Shown here: positions 33,755 to 41,845 of the stretch, piece by piece | Layout of the letters: the number at the start of each line of letters is the position of its first letter | Numbering within the stretch: the stretch's first letter is position 1 | NCBI GenBank assembly: GCA_002339125.1 | Contig: DDJQ01000079.1 | Coordinates: forward strand, 1 to 46,573 | Source of the DNA: Alteromonadaceae bacterium UBA2620 | Lineage (GTDB): Bacteria; Pseudomonadota; Gammaproteobacteria; Enterobacterales; Alteromonadaceae | Direction: 5' to 3' | DNA length: 46,573 bases | Position numbers and translations under genes: made by a program | The notes under the pieces: generated by a model | Told to the model about the DNA's origin: nothing | What the model saw: the letters and a program-made list of their open reading frames with translations, nothing else | Databases searched by the model: none

Positions 33755-36091
33755 TTACTGCTCTCCACCGCCATTCTGTATGGCGTTAATGGCCATCAGA
33801 ACTTTTTCTGGTGTGGCCGGGGCTGGCAGGTCAGGATCCACTTTATAATCGGCCAGACTGGCAATGGCGTCCTTAATGGCGCACCACACGGAAATGGCCA
33901 GCATAAAGGGTGGCTCTCCTACGGCTTTGGAGTGATAAATACTGTCTTCGGCGTTGGGCCGATCAAACAGTGCGACGTTAAAGTGTGCAGGCGTATCGCC
34001 AATTGCCGGAATTTTATAGGTAGCCATGTTATTGGAGATTAACCGGCCGCTGTCATCCCAGCGTAAATCTTCGGTAGTGAGCCAGCCCATGCCCTGAATA
34101 AAGCCGCCTTCAATCTGGCCGCGGTCAATGGCGGGGTTAAGGCTTGTACCTACGTCATGGAGGATATCCACTTTATCGAGGGTATATTCGCCGGTCAGGG
34201 TATCCACACTGACTTCAGAAACCGCGGCACCGTTGGCAAAGTAAAAGAACGGCCGACCAGAGCCGGTTTCGCGATCATAGTATATTTTGGGCGTGCGGTA
34301 GTAGCCGGTAGCCGATAACGAAATACGTGCCATGTAGGCATTCTGAATTAACTGGGTAAAGGGCAGGTGATGACCGCCGGCGCTTACCTGACCCGCAGCA
34401 AAGATCACATCTTCTGCCGGCACGTTAAATTGTTCGGCAAAGAAAGCGGCCAGGCGCTCTTTAATAGTAATACAGGCATTTTGTGCGGCTTTACCGTTAA
34501 GGTCGGTACCACTTGATGCCGCGGTGGGCGAGGTATTTGGCACTTTATCAGTGCGCGTGGCGGTTACCTCGATATTATCCAGCGTTACGCCAAATTCATG
34601 GGCCACAATCTGGCCGATTTTAGTGTGCAGACCCTGGCCCATTTCGGTACCACCGTGATTAACCTGAATACTGCCATCGGTGTAGATATGCAGCAGTGCA
34701 CCAGCCTGATTAAGATGTTTGGCGGTAAATGAAATACCAAATTTTACCGGCGTCAGGGCCAGGCCTTTTTTGATAATCGGACTGGCCGCGTTAAAGGCCT
34801 TTACTTCTTCGCGGCGCTGCCAGTAATTACTGTCGGCTTCCAGCTTGCCAATGAGGTCGGCCAGAATATCCTGCTCCAGTGGCATCCCGTATGGGGTAAC
34901 CGTGCCATTCTCTTGGCCATACAGGTTAAGCTTACGTACGCTTAACGGATCCAGACCGGTTTTCCGTGCTACCACGTCCATCAAAAGCTCGGCCATAATC
35001 AGCCCCTGAGGGCCGCCAAAGCCACGAAATGCCGTATGCGATACAATGTTGGTTTTAAGACGGTGGCCGGTGACGTGTGTGTCGCCTAGCTGATAAGCGT
35101 TGTCGACGTGAAACATGGCGCGGTCGACAATGGCGTCAGATAAATCCGGTGAGTGACCACAGTTGCCTGATACGGTTACTTTGGCTCCAAGCATTTTGCC
35201 GGATTCATTAAAGGCAATTTCATAGTCATTTTCAAAGGGATGACGTTTGCCGGTGACTTGCATGTCCATCATACGCGGCAGACGCATTTTTACCGCGCGC
35301 CGGGTACGCAGAGCAAACACTGCGGCCAGACACGCCCACTGAGCGGCCTGGGATTCTTTACCACCAAAACCACCACCCATACGGCGCATGTCTACCGCTA
35401 CGCGATGTAATTTTACATCCAGCACTTCGGCCACCAGTTTTTGCACCTCACTGGGATGCTGACTGGAGGTGAAAATGCTTATGCGATCTTCTTCTTCAGG
35501 GATCGCCAGGCTGACCTGACCTTCCAGATACATATGTTCCTGACCGCCCACCGATAAATGCCCGGAAGCGGTAAGTGGGGCGGATTGCAGGGTATTGCTG
35601 ACATCACCACGACCAAATTCATGAGTGGGGCGCACCTTGGCATCGGCGGCAAGTGCTTCATCGGTGGTCAGAATAGCCTCTGCTTCGGCAAAGGTCATGG
35701 TGGCTTTAGTGGCGGCAACCCGTGCTTGTTCCTGGGTTTCTGCCAGGACGGCGAATACCGGCTGGCCATGAAATTTCACTTCTTTATCGAGCAAAATGGG
35801 ATCGCCACCAAACACCGGGCCAATATCGGTATGGCCGGGAATATCGCTGATGGTAATGACGTCGATAACCCCGGGAGATTGTTTTACGGCGCTGAGATCC
35901 AGTGAAGTCAACGTGCCACTGGCGACATTGGTAACCCCAACGCTGGCATAGCATAGCGATGCCGGTGCGGGGATATCGTCGACATACCTCGCGCTGCCCG
36001 AGACTTGGCGGATGGCACTTTCGTGCTTTTCAGAGCGCAGCAGCGGTGAGTGTTCGGCCTTGTGTGAAGGTTGATCGACAAGTTTACGCAT
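33755..36091 (-). CDS. xdhB: Xanthine dehydrogenase molybdopterin-binding subunit
   Basis: The 778-residue catalytic subunit oxidises hypoxanthine to xanthine and xanthine to urate. Motifs include the N-terminal SARYVDDIPAP, GGQEHMYLEGQ with the cofactor-side Gln, MGGGFGGKESQ, HTAFRGFGGPQGL with the substrate-binding Arg, TEMGQGLHTK and KAVGEPPFMLA, which holds the catalytic Glu. Length and motif order match bacterial two-subunit XdhB. It overlaps xdhA by eight bases. Together with XdhA it forms the cytosolic heterotetramer using FAD and two [2Fe-2S] clusters. Confidence 0.95.
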   Translation of the reverse strand: MRKLVDQPSHKAEHSPLLRSEKHESAIRQVSGSARYVDDIPAPASLCYASVGVTNVASGTLTSLDLSAVKQSPGVIDVITISDIPGHTDIGPVFGGDPILLDKEVKFHGQPVFAVLAETQEQARVAATKATMTFAEAEAILTTDEALAADAKVRPTHEFGRGDVSNTLQSAPLTASGHLSVGGQEHMYLEGQVSLAIPEEEDRISIFTSSQHPSEVQKLVAEVLDVKLHRVAVDMRRMGGGFGGKESQAAQWACLAAVFALRTRRAVKMRLPRMMDMQVTGKRHPFENDYEIAFNESGKMLGAKVTVSGNCGHSPDLSDAIVDRAMFHVDNAYQLGDTHVTGHRLKTNIVSHTAFRGFGGPQGLIMAELLMDVVARKTGLDPLSVRKLNLYGQENGTVTPYGMPLEQDILADLIGKLEADSNYWQRREEVKAFNAASPIIKKGLALTPVKFGISFTAKHLNQAGALLHIYTDGSIQVNHGGTEMGQGLHTKIGQIVAHEFGVTLDNIEVTATRTDKVPNTSPTAASSGTDLNGKAAQNACITIKERLAAFFAEQFNVPAEDVIFAAGQVSAGGHHLPFTQLIQNAYMARISLSATGYYRTPKIYYDRETGSGRPFFYFANGAAVSEVSVDTLTGEYTLDKVDILHDVGTSLNPAIDRGQIEGGFIQGMGWLTTEDLRWDDSGRLISNNMATYKIPAIGDTPAHFNVALFDRPNAEDSIYHSKAVGEPPFMLAISVWCAIKDAIASLADYKVDPDLPAPATPEKVLMAINAIQNGGGEQ

Positions 36092-37526
36092 ATGCTGTCA
36101 CCCGGGTTGTGGCTAATAGTTCAGATTGTGTTTCAAACCAGAAGCGCTGCCATAAATTGGCGAGAATTTGTTTACGATAGCTGGCGCTGGCCCGCACATC
36201 ATCAATGGGGGAAAATGCCTCTGCCAGGATTTTCATGCCCAGTTGGCGGGTACTTTGATCGCTCCAGGTTTTACCCAGCAAGCGCTGTTCCAGCGCTTCG
36301 CAACTAACCGGGGTAGCGGCCACACCGCCAAAACCTGAGCTGATAGCGCTAACGCTACCGTTTTCCAGCGTTACCGTGAACACGGCACAGACCGCAGAAA
36401 TATCATCTTCATGGCGTTTGGAGACTTTGTAGGCTTTTAACTGCGTCTGCTCATCCAGATGGTTAAAGCGAATAGCGCTTATCCACTCTTTATCGGCTAA
36501 CACGGTTTGGCGATAGCCGGTGAAAAACTTATCGGCCGGGACCTCGCGGTAGTCGCTGCCGTTATCAATAATGACGGTGGCATTCAGGGCCAGTAGTACC
36601 GGCGGCATATCCCCGATGGGAGATGCATTGGCTACATTGCCGCCAAGCGTGGCCTGATTTCTTATAGGCAGGGAGGCGAAGCGGTCAATCAGTTCATGTA
36701 ACTGAGGAAAATGCTCGTGCAGCACCGGTGCGATGTCGCTGAGCGGCAACGCTGCACCAACGGTAACTGCCTGCTCGTCTACCTTCAGTTCACGGCATTC
36801 CTTAACCTGGGTAGTGCTTACCAGGGTGGGGAGGGTTTTTAACTGTTGGGTATATTCAAGTGACAAATCGGTGCTACCGGCAACAAAACGGGCATCCGGA
36901 TGTTCCTCTAGCAAGGCTGCCATGGCTTCACGGCTCGAAGGTAAATAAACCTTGTTTATCACCGGCGTGGATGTCTCTGCAGCGATGGCCTGTAGCTGTT
37001 TAAGTACCTCGCTCTCCTGTACGGTGAACTTATCCGCGTCCCGATGTGCGCAACTATCTATTGTCGCATCTATGATTGGCCGGTAGCCGGTGCAGCGGCA
37101 CAGATTGCCTGACAGCGCTGTGTTAACGGTTTCACGCGTGGCGGGTTGGTCAGTATGGTAAAGCGCAAACATCGACATCACAAAACCCGGCGTACAAAAA
37201 CCACACTGACTGCCGTGATGTTCAACCATGGCTTGCTGCACCGGGTGCAGGGTGTTGCCGTCACTGAGGTGTTCCACTGTGATCAGCTGTTTACCATGTA
37301 GCGCAGCCATGAGCGTTATACAACTGTTCACACTGCGGTAAAAAATACCTGTTTGGGAAGGGGCAATTTCACCAAGAACGACCGTGCATGCACCACAATC
37401 GCCCGCTGCACAGCCTTCCTTGCTGCCTGTCAGCGCTTTCTGGTCACGCAAGTATTGCTGTACAGACACTTCTGCAGCATCTTTTTCTAACGTAACTAAT
37501 TCATTATTAAGTAAAAATTTTATCAT
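36084..37526 (-). CDS. xdhA: Xanthine dehydrogenase small subunit (2Fe-2S and FAD)
   Basis: The 480-residue protein combines a plant-type [2Fe-2S] domain (GCAAGDCGACTVVL), a second [2Fe-2S] domain (QCGFCTPGFVMSM and GNLCRCTGYRP) and a CO-dehydrogenase-type FAD domain (RFVAGSTDLSLEY, TLGGNVANASPIGDMPP). It carries electrons from the molybdenum site to NAD. As first gene of the operon it lies about 70 bases from a RutR-box-like palindrome (37593-37610), and the divergent regulator gene starts at 37938. Repression by that regulator is the simplest reading. Confidence 0.95.
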   Translation of the reverse strand: MIKFLLNNELVTLEKDAAEVSVQQYLRDQKALTGSKEGCAAGDCGACTVVLGEIAPSQTGIFYRSVNSCITLMAALHGKQLITVEHLSDGNTLHPVQQAMVEHHGSQCGFCTPGFVMSMFALYHTDQPATRETVNTALSGNLCRCTGYRPIIDATIDSCAHRDADKFTVQESEVLKQLQAIAAETSTPVINKVYLPSSREAMAALLEEHPDARFVAGSTDLSLEYTQQLKTLPTLVSTTQVKECRELKVDEQAVTVGAALPLSDIAPVLHEHFPQLHELIDRFASLPIRNQATLGGNVANASPIGDMPPVLLALNATVIIDNGSDYREVPADKFFTGYRQTVLADKEWISAIRFNHLDEQTQLKAYKVSKRHEDDISAVCAVFTVTLENGSVSAISSGFGGVAATPVSCEALEQRLLGKTWSDQSTRQLGMKILAEAFSPIDDVRASASYRKQILANLWQRFWFETQSELLATTRVTAYA

Positions 37527-37592
37527 CCTGTGCTCCGGGCCTGAGATGGCGGGCTAATTAGCGCATACCATACCGGAAATACTATTCAAAAA

Positions 37593-37610
37593 GTAGACCA
37601 AGTGGTCAGT
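37593..37610. promoter_or_regulatory. RutR-like operator upstream of xdhA
   Basis: The palindrome contains GACCA-AG-TGGTC. Read on the minus strand it is CTGACCACTTGGTCTA. It is one of four boxes in the window matching CTGACCAYTTRGTCW, close to the E. coli RutR box TTGACCANNTGGTCAA. It lies 67-84 bases upstream of the xdhA ATG, where it could cover the promoter. Confidence 0.75.
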
Positions 37611-37740
37611 TTTTTGTGTTTAAATAGCGCTGCAGCCTAACCGGCATGCGAACCAGGCGTTATCAGGTAGGACGCCTGTCAGGCTTCTGCCTGCTCTTGG
37701 TAAAGTGTAGCGCAGGATACTGCGACGACAATTACGTGGA

Positions 37741-37756
37741 CTGACCACTTGCTCTG
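37741..37756. promoter_or_regulatory. RutR-like operator 2 in xdhA/rutR intergenic region
   Basis: CTGACCACTTGCTCTG differs from the minus-strand reading of the first box at only two of 16 positions, though its right half is degenerate. It lies 22 bases from the next box, about 180 bases before the regulator start. The rest of the 411-base intergenic region shows no ORF of interest. Confidence 0.55.
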
Positions 37757-37762
37757 CAAAAA

Positions 37763-37780
37763 AATGACTAAGTGGTCAGG
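37763..37780. promoter_or_regulatory. RutR-like operator 3 in xdhA/rutR intergenic region
   Basis: On the minus strand the box reads CCTGACCACTTAGTCATT, an imperfect palindrome with the shared core TGACCACTTAGTCA. With operator 2 it forms a closely spaced pair that may mediate autoregulation of the TetR-family gene at 37938. Confidence 0.65.
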
Positions 37781-37937
37781 AAATTGCTGTAAATCAGACT
37801 CAGTACTGAGACAAAGCAACGAGAAAGTGACAAGATATAGCATGAATGGACATCCGCCCGCTATCACAGGCAGGGCGATGCCTGATGACATTCAGGTGCT
37901 CAGTCAATTTCAGTGAAAAACAAGGAACGCAGTATTA

Positions 37938-38591
37938 ATGGCGAGTAAATCGAAAATGGACGGTAGTATCGGGGCTAAGAACAAACAGAAAATTCTGGTC
38001 GCGGCTGAAAAGGCTTTCGCAACTTACGGTTTTAAGGGTACTTCGGTACAGCAAATTGCTGACGAGGCGGAGTTACCGAAAACCAATATTCTGTATTATT
38101 TTAAATCCAAGCAGGGCTTATACGTGGCCCTGTTGCAGGACATTATGTCGCTGTGGAATTCACGCTTCGACCAGGTGACCGAAGACGACGATCCGGCAGA
38201 GTCGCTGGCTGATTATATCGCCGATAAAATGACCATGTCGCGAACCCATCCCCAGGCGTCTAAAATTTTCGCCATGGAAGTGCTCAATGGCGCGCCTTAT
38301 CTCAATAAGTTTTTCAGCAATGAGCACGTAGCCTGGATGGAAGGGCGTGTTGCTATTTTGAATAGCTGGATAGCCCAGGGGCGGATGACCGCCGTAGATC
38401 CGCTGTATCTGTTATTTCATATCTGGGCCTGCACCCAGCACTACGCCGATTTTTCGGCACAAATTACCAGTTTGCGAGGCAAAACCATGAAACGGGCAGA
38501 TTTTGACGAAGCGACCCGGCAACTGGTGCAATTGATATTGTCAGGCTGTGGACTCACCGTGCCTGAAAAATACCTGGAGTCAGCGAAATGA
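37938..38591 (+). CDS. TetR-family regulator, RutR-like
   Basis: The 217-residue protein has an N-terminal TetR helix-turn-helix (about residues 17-65: KILVAAEKAFATYGFKGTSV, AELPKTNILYYFKSKQGLY). Its ligand domain closely resembles E. coli RutR (HPQASKIFAMEVLNGAPYL, HIWACTQHYADFSAQI, FDEATRQLVQLILSGC). RutR responds to uracil/thymine and controls pyrimidine and purine catabolism, including xdhA. Here it is divergent from the xanthine dehydrogenase operon and overlaps puuE by four bases (ATGA). RutR-like boxes lie upstream. The effector may be a purine breakdown product instead of a pyrimidine, which is not decidable from sequence. Confidence 0.87.
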   Translation: MASKSKMDGSIGAKNKQKILVAAEKAFATYGFKGTSVQQIADEAELPKTNILYYFKSKQGLYVALLQDIMSLWNSRFDQVTEDDDPAESLADYIADKMTMSRTHPQASKIFAMEVLNGAPYLNKFFSNEHVAWMEGRVAILNSWIAQGRMTAVDPLYLLFHIWACTQHYADFSAQITSLRGKTMKRADFDEATRQLVQLILSGCGLTVPEKYLESAK

Positions 38592-39493
38592 GTGATTATC
38601 CAAGAGATCTGATTGGCTACGGTGCAAACCCTCCCCATCCTGAGTGGCCGGGCGATGCCAGGGTGGCAGTGCAGTTTGTCCTGAATTACGAAGAAGGCGG
38701 AGAAAACTGTGTGCTGCACGGTGACAGCCACTCTGAAATCTTTCTGTCGGAGATCATTGGTGCACAAGCCTACCCGGACCGCCACCTGAGCATGGAATCT
38801 ATTTATGAATATGGTTCCAGGGCCGGGTTCTGGCGTTTGCACCGCTTGTTTACCCAGGCCAATATACCGGTTACTGTGTTTGGTGTGACCATGGCACTTG
38901 AGCGTCATCCTGAAGCGGTTAAAGCCATGCTTGATGCCTACTGGGAAATCGCCAGTCATGCACTGCGCTGGATCCACTTTCAGGACATGGATATCAACGA
39001 AGAACGGGCCCAGATTGAAGAATCTGTCATTCGTCATAAAGCGCTAACGGGCAAAGCCCCTGCAGGCTGGTACACTGGCAGAACGAGCCCGAATACACTG
39101 GCCCTGATTGCTGAGCGCGACGATATTCTTTACTGCGCCGACTCCTATGCTGACGATTTACCCTACTATGATACACACTACAGTAAGCCATTGTTGATGG
39201 TGCCCTACACGCTGGATACCAATGATATGCGCTTTGCCACGCCGCAGGGCTTTAACAGCGGTGAGCAATTTTTCACTTACCTTAAAGATGCTTTCGATGT
39301 GTTGTACGAAGAAGGGCAGGATGCGCCGAAGATGTTATCCATCGGCCTGCATAACCGTATTATCGGCCGTCCGGCTCGGTTTGCTGCGTTAAAACGCTTT
39401 GTTGAGTATGTGCAGAGTCACGAACAGGTATGGTGTTGTACCAGGGAGCAAATCGCTCAGCACTGGGCAGAGCATTTTCCTTACGGTGAATAA
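38588..39493 (+). CDS. puuE: Allantoinase PuuE (polysaccharide deacetylase family)
   Basis: The 301-residue metal-independent allantoinase converts allantoin to allantoate. It shows the characteristic start YPRDLIGYGANPPHPEWPGD, NYEEGGENCVLHGD, EYGSRAGFWRLHRLF, the deacetylase-fold segments ASHALRWIHFQDM and GWYTGRTSPNT, and LSIGLHNRIIGRPAR. It is unrelated to amidohydrolase-type AllB. It is coupled to the regulator gene by ATGA and is the last purine-ring degradation step in this window. No allantoate amidohydrolase or allantoicase is seen nearby. Confidence 0.94.
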   Translation: MSDYPRDLIGYGANPPHPEWPGDARVAVQFVLNYEEGGENCVLHGDSHSEIFLSEIIGAQAYPDRHLSMESIYEYGSRAGFWRLHRLFTQANIPVTVFGVTMALERHPEAVKAMLDAYWEIASHALRWIHFQDMDINEERAQIEESVIRHKALTGKAPAGWYTGRTSPNTLALIAERDDILYCADSYADDLPYYDTHYSKPLLMVPYTLDTNDMRFATPQGFNSGEQFFTYLKDAFDVLYEEGQDAPKMLSIGLHNRIIGRPARFAALKRFVEYVQSHEQVWCCTREQIAQHWAEHFPYGE

Positions 39494-39513
39494 TAACCAA
39501 ACGGGTAAAAAGC

Positions 39514-39529
39514 CGATGTTTCGACATCG
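39514..39529 (+). other. UUCG-tetraloop hairpin after puuE
   Basis: CGATGT-TTCG-ACATCG is a perfect six-pair stem with a stable TTCG loop, 20 bases after the puuE stop. No T run follows, so it may be an RNA-stabilising 3' hairpin or Rho-linked end and not an intrinsic terminator. Confidence 0.5.
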
Positions 39530-39551
39530 TATTGCAGCCTTCAAACAACCT

Positions 39552-39646
39552 GTCATACCGGCCGCTGAGCCGGTATCTTTAAATATCAGCGAATCAGCAT
39601 AGACAACCTTTTCAAGGGATCCCTGCTCAAAAGCGTGCGGGATGAC
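39552..39646. repeat. Palindromic MITE-like repeat, copy 1
   Basis: A left hairpin (GTCATACCGGC with GCCGGTATC) and a right end closing in GGGATGAC give inverted ends GTCATnCCGG / CnGGATGAC. The block GCAGCCTTCAAA (39534-39545) precedes it and recurs at 40028 and 40176 before similar hairpins. It is about 95 bases long with no ORF. It is most like a non-autonomous interspersed element. Confidence 0.6.
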
Positions 39647-39648
39647 GG

Positions 39649-39980
39649 AGGATATATCTGCGGGGGATGAGTTGGGAGTGTACGAGCGTGTTAGCGCGTA
39701 TTGCTCTTTTATTTGGTTCTTTGTATCGCGAAATACTGTTATCGGGCAGATCAAGTAAAAGCGTAGAGGCATCATGGATGATGGCTCCGGTCAGGAGGGC
39801 AGGACGCCCTCTCTGACCGATAGGTTTTACCTGCCCGGTGACAGTATGCTCCTTCGCGATTAAAGAACTGGAGGTTTCCAAAGGGGAGCCATCTCCCCTT
39901 TGGGTGCAGTCGGCACCCCGACAAGATGTGGAGACTGGTAGCGTTATCAATCAGTATCTTTTGTTGGTAAGCAAGTATAG
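39649..39980. other. Non-coding stretch with stable hairpins inside the repeat cluster
   Basis: No convincing gene is present. The stretch holds CCAAAGGGGAG-CCAT-CTCCCCTTTGG (39878-39903), a perfect 11-pair hairpin, and GGGTGC-agtcg-GCACCC (39902-39918). Around 39770-39830 there is repetitive text (CATGGATGATGG, AGGGCAGGACGCCCT) of the kind found in interspersed repeats of marine gammaproteobacteria. It may be the body of a larger composite repeat whose right end is the hairpin at 39987-40019. Confidence 0.4.
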
Positions 39981-40019
39981 GGGATTCCGGAAAGCGGCTA
40001 AAACCGCTTCCGGTATGAC
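39981..40019. repeat. Palindromic repeat end, copy 2
   Basis: CCGGAAAGCGG-ctaaaa-CCGCTTCCGG followed by TATGAC forms a hairpin almost identical in its right half to copy 4 (CCGCTTCCGGTATGACGGGG in both). It is followed by a GCAGCCTTCAAA block at 40028. Confidence 0.55.
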
Positions 40020-40046
40020 GGGGGGTAGCAGCCTTCAAACGTCATC

Positions 40047-40165
40047 GTCATCCCGGCCCACGAGCCGGGATCTTCCAAACAGTTTGACTGCTTGAAACAG
40101 TTTTATTGAGTGAGCAAAACATTTCAGGAGATCCCGGATAGTTTCGGTGAAACTTCCGGGATGAC
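40047..40165. repeat. Palindromic MITE-like repeat, copy 3
   Basis: It begins GTCATCCCGGC with internal partner GAGCCGGGATC. It ends GAGATCCCGG, a short loop, CTTCCGGGATGAC, giving a hairpin at each end and complementary termini over about 119 bases. The body is AT-rich and lacks an ORF. Confidence 0.65.
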
Positions 40166-40194
40166 GGGAGTGTGTGCAGCCTTCAAATATCACT

Positions 40195-40226
40195 GTCATA
40201 CCGGCTAAAGCCGCTTCCGGTATGAC
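40195..40226. repeat. Palindromic repeat, solo hairpin copy 4
   Basis: GTCATACCGG-ctaaagccgctt-CCGGTATGAC is a perfect ten-pair inverted repeat and looks like a fusion of left and right ends with no body. It lies 35 bases from the 3' end of the convergently oriented permease gene and may act as a transcription stop or structural boundary. Confidence 0.65.
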
Positions 40227-40266
40227 GGGGAAAGTAGTCTATTTGTTACCTGGTGTATCCAGTAAT

Positions 40267-41595
40267 TTAAAGACCGAAGGCGTAACGCAGAATAAATACC
40301 AGTGCCAGCAGGTAAGTAATAAAGCTGATTTCTTTGTGTTTACCAGTGCCCAGCTTTACACCCACATAGGTGATAAAACCCAGCGCTATCCCTTCACTGA
40401 TACTGAAGGTGAGTGGCATAGCCATAAGCGCAACGACGGCGGTAGCGGTAGCGCCAAGATCATCAAACTCAAGATGACGAATCGATTCCATCATTAAGAT
40501 ACCTACCATCACCAAAGCAGGAGTAGTGGCCATCAGCGGAATGATTTTCATCAGTGGCGTTAAAAATAGTGCCAGCAGAAAGCAGATACCCACTACAATA
40601 GCGGTAAGGCCGGTTCGGCCACCGGCCGAAGCGCCGGCTGCTGATTCCACGTAACTGGTTACCGGTGAGGTACCTAAAGCCGCACCGACCACACTGGCAG
40701 ACGCATCAGCGGTCATCGCAGCGCCAATTTTAGGCAGTTTGTCTTCTTCATTGAGCAGGTTTGCCCGGCGCGATACGCCAATCAGGGTGCCGATAGTATC
40801 GAACATGTTGACGAACATCAGGGCAAATATCAGATCCCAGGTTTCAGCGAAATGCTCCAGCGGATACATAATATCCATGGCAAACCAGGTGTCACTGATA
40901 GGCTCAGGCATGCCCACAATAGCCTCTGGTGTAGGCGTTAGCATGCCGTCTTCAGTAGGAATAATAAATCCCATCAAAGTGAGCAGAATAATCGACAGCA
41001 GAATACCGCCGGTAACGTTTTTCTTCACCAGAATTACAGTAAGCAGAATCCCGGCGAGGGCAAGCATCACCGCGGGGTTGGATAAGTCACCAATGGTCAC
41101 AAAGGTTGCCTGGTTAGACACGATCAAACCAGCATTTTTGAGGCCGATAAACGCGATAAATAAGCCAATACCGCATTGCACGCCTATTTTAAGAGACGCA
41201 GGAATGGCTTCGGCAATTAAGGTTCGCACCCCTGTAAGGGTTAATAATAAGAACAACACACCGTTCCAGAATACGATGCCCAGGGCGGCTTCCCAGGGGA
41301 TTTCCCGGGTCATACAAATGGTAAAAGCAAAAAAGGCGTTAAGGCCCATACCCGGTGCCAGTGCAATCGGGTAGTTGGTCATAAACGCCATTAGCATGGT
41401 GCCCAAACAGGCGGCCAGTGCCGTAACCGTTATTAAACCGGTAGCCGGCATGCCGCTTAAGCCCAGAATGCCCGGGTTAACCACCAGAATATAAGACATT
41501 GCTGCAAACGTGGTCAGGCCGGCGATCACCTCGGTTTTAATGGTGGTGCCGTGGGCCTCAAGTTTGAAAAGCCGCTCTATCAGCGATGATGACAT
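40267..41595 (-). CDS. NCS2-family purine permease (AzgA/PbuG type)
   Basis: The 442-residue inner-membrane permease has about 12 or more helices and belongs to the adenine/guanine/hypoxanthine branch of NCS2 (AzgA-like). It has the start TTIKTEVIAGLTTFAAMSYI, the substrate-site segment ALAPGMGLNAFFAFTICM, and LGTSPVTSYVESAAGASAGG with the helix-10 signature. It should import purine bases by proton symport, feeding the adenine and guanine deaminases nearby. A RutR-like box lies 60-75 bases upstream of its start. The ribosome site is weak (AAAGAGA). Confidence 0.9.
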   Translation of the reverse strand: MSSSLIERLFKLEAHGTTIKTEVIAGLTTFAAMSYILVVNPGILGLSGMPATGLITVTALAACLGTMLMAFMTNYPIALAPGMGLNAFFAFTICMTREIPWEAALGIVFWNGVLFLLLTLTGVRTLIAEAIPASLKIGVQCGIGLFIAFIGLKNAGLIVSNQATFVTIGDLSNPAVMLALAGILLTVILVKKNVTGGILLSIILLTLMGFIIPTEDGMLTPTPEAIVGMPEPISDTWFAMDIMYPLEHFAETWDLIFALMFVNMFDTIGTLIGVSRRANLLNEEDKLPKIGAAMTADASASVVGAALGTSPVTSYVESAAGASAGGRTGLTAIVVGICFLLALFLTPLMKIIPLMATTPALVMVGILMMESIRHLEFDDLGATATAVVALMAMPLTFSISEGIALGFITYVGVKLGTGKHKEISFITYLLALVFILRYAFGL

Positions 41596-41654
41596 AGTGA
41601 ATCTCTTTTATGGTTTGTAATTGTTGAGTGTGTTGGCTTAGTGCAAGCAAAAAA

Positions 41655-41670
41655 CTGACCATTTAGTCAA
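41655..41670. promoter_or_regulatory. RutR-like operator upstream of purine permease
   Basis: CTGACCATTTAGTCAA shares the CTGACCAYTTRGTCW pattern of the three boxes near xdhA, 4 kb away. A further half-site TTGGTC lies at 41675-41680. It is placed 60-75 bases before the permease start on the minus strand and about 180 bases before the adenine deaminase start on the plus strand, so it could serve either gene. Confidence 0.7.
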
Positions 41671-41845
41671 AGAGTTGGTCTGGTATCTGCTAGACTTTTA
41701 TATATCACAATAAACGGTTGGTACCGAACAGACCAATCTTACTATAAATCAGTTTGATGCAGGCTATTTTGGCATGGAGCCATTCAATGATGCACCTAAA
41801 TGGTGAATTTGCCTGACAACAGTGCGCGAGGGAGCCCGTTACGCG

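Noticed and set aside
39534..40226. CRISPR array
   Set aside because: The repeats are long palindromes of unequal spacing with no uniform spacers and no cas genes nearby.
39627..40497. Several open frames of 85-107 codons across the repeat cluster and permease end
   Set aside because: They follow palindromes or shadow the permease gene, lack ribosome sites and show no protein-like composition.
41596..41845. Purine riboswitch before the NCS2 permease or deaminase
   Set aside because: No three-way-junction pattern or paired loop motifs were recognised. The region instead holds a RutR-like box.
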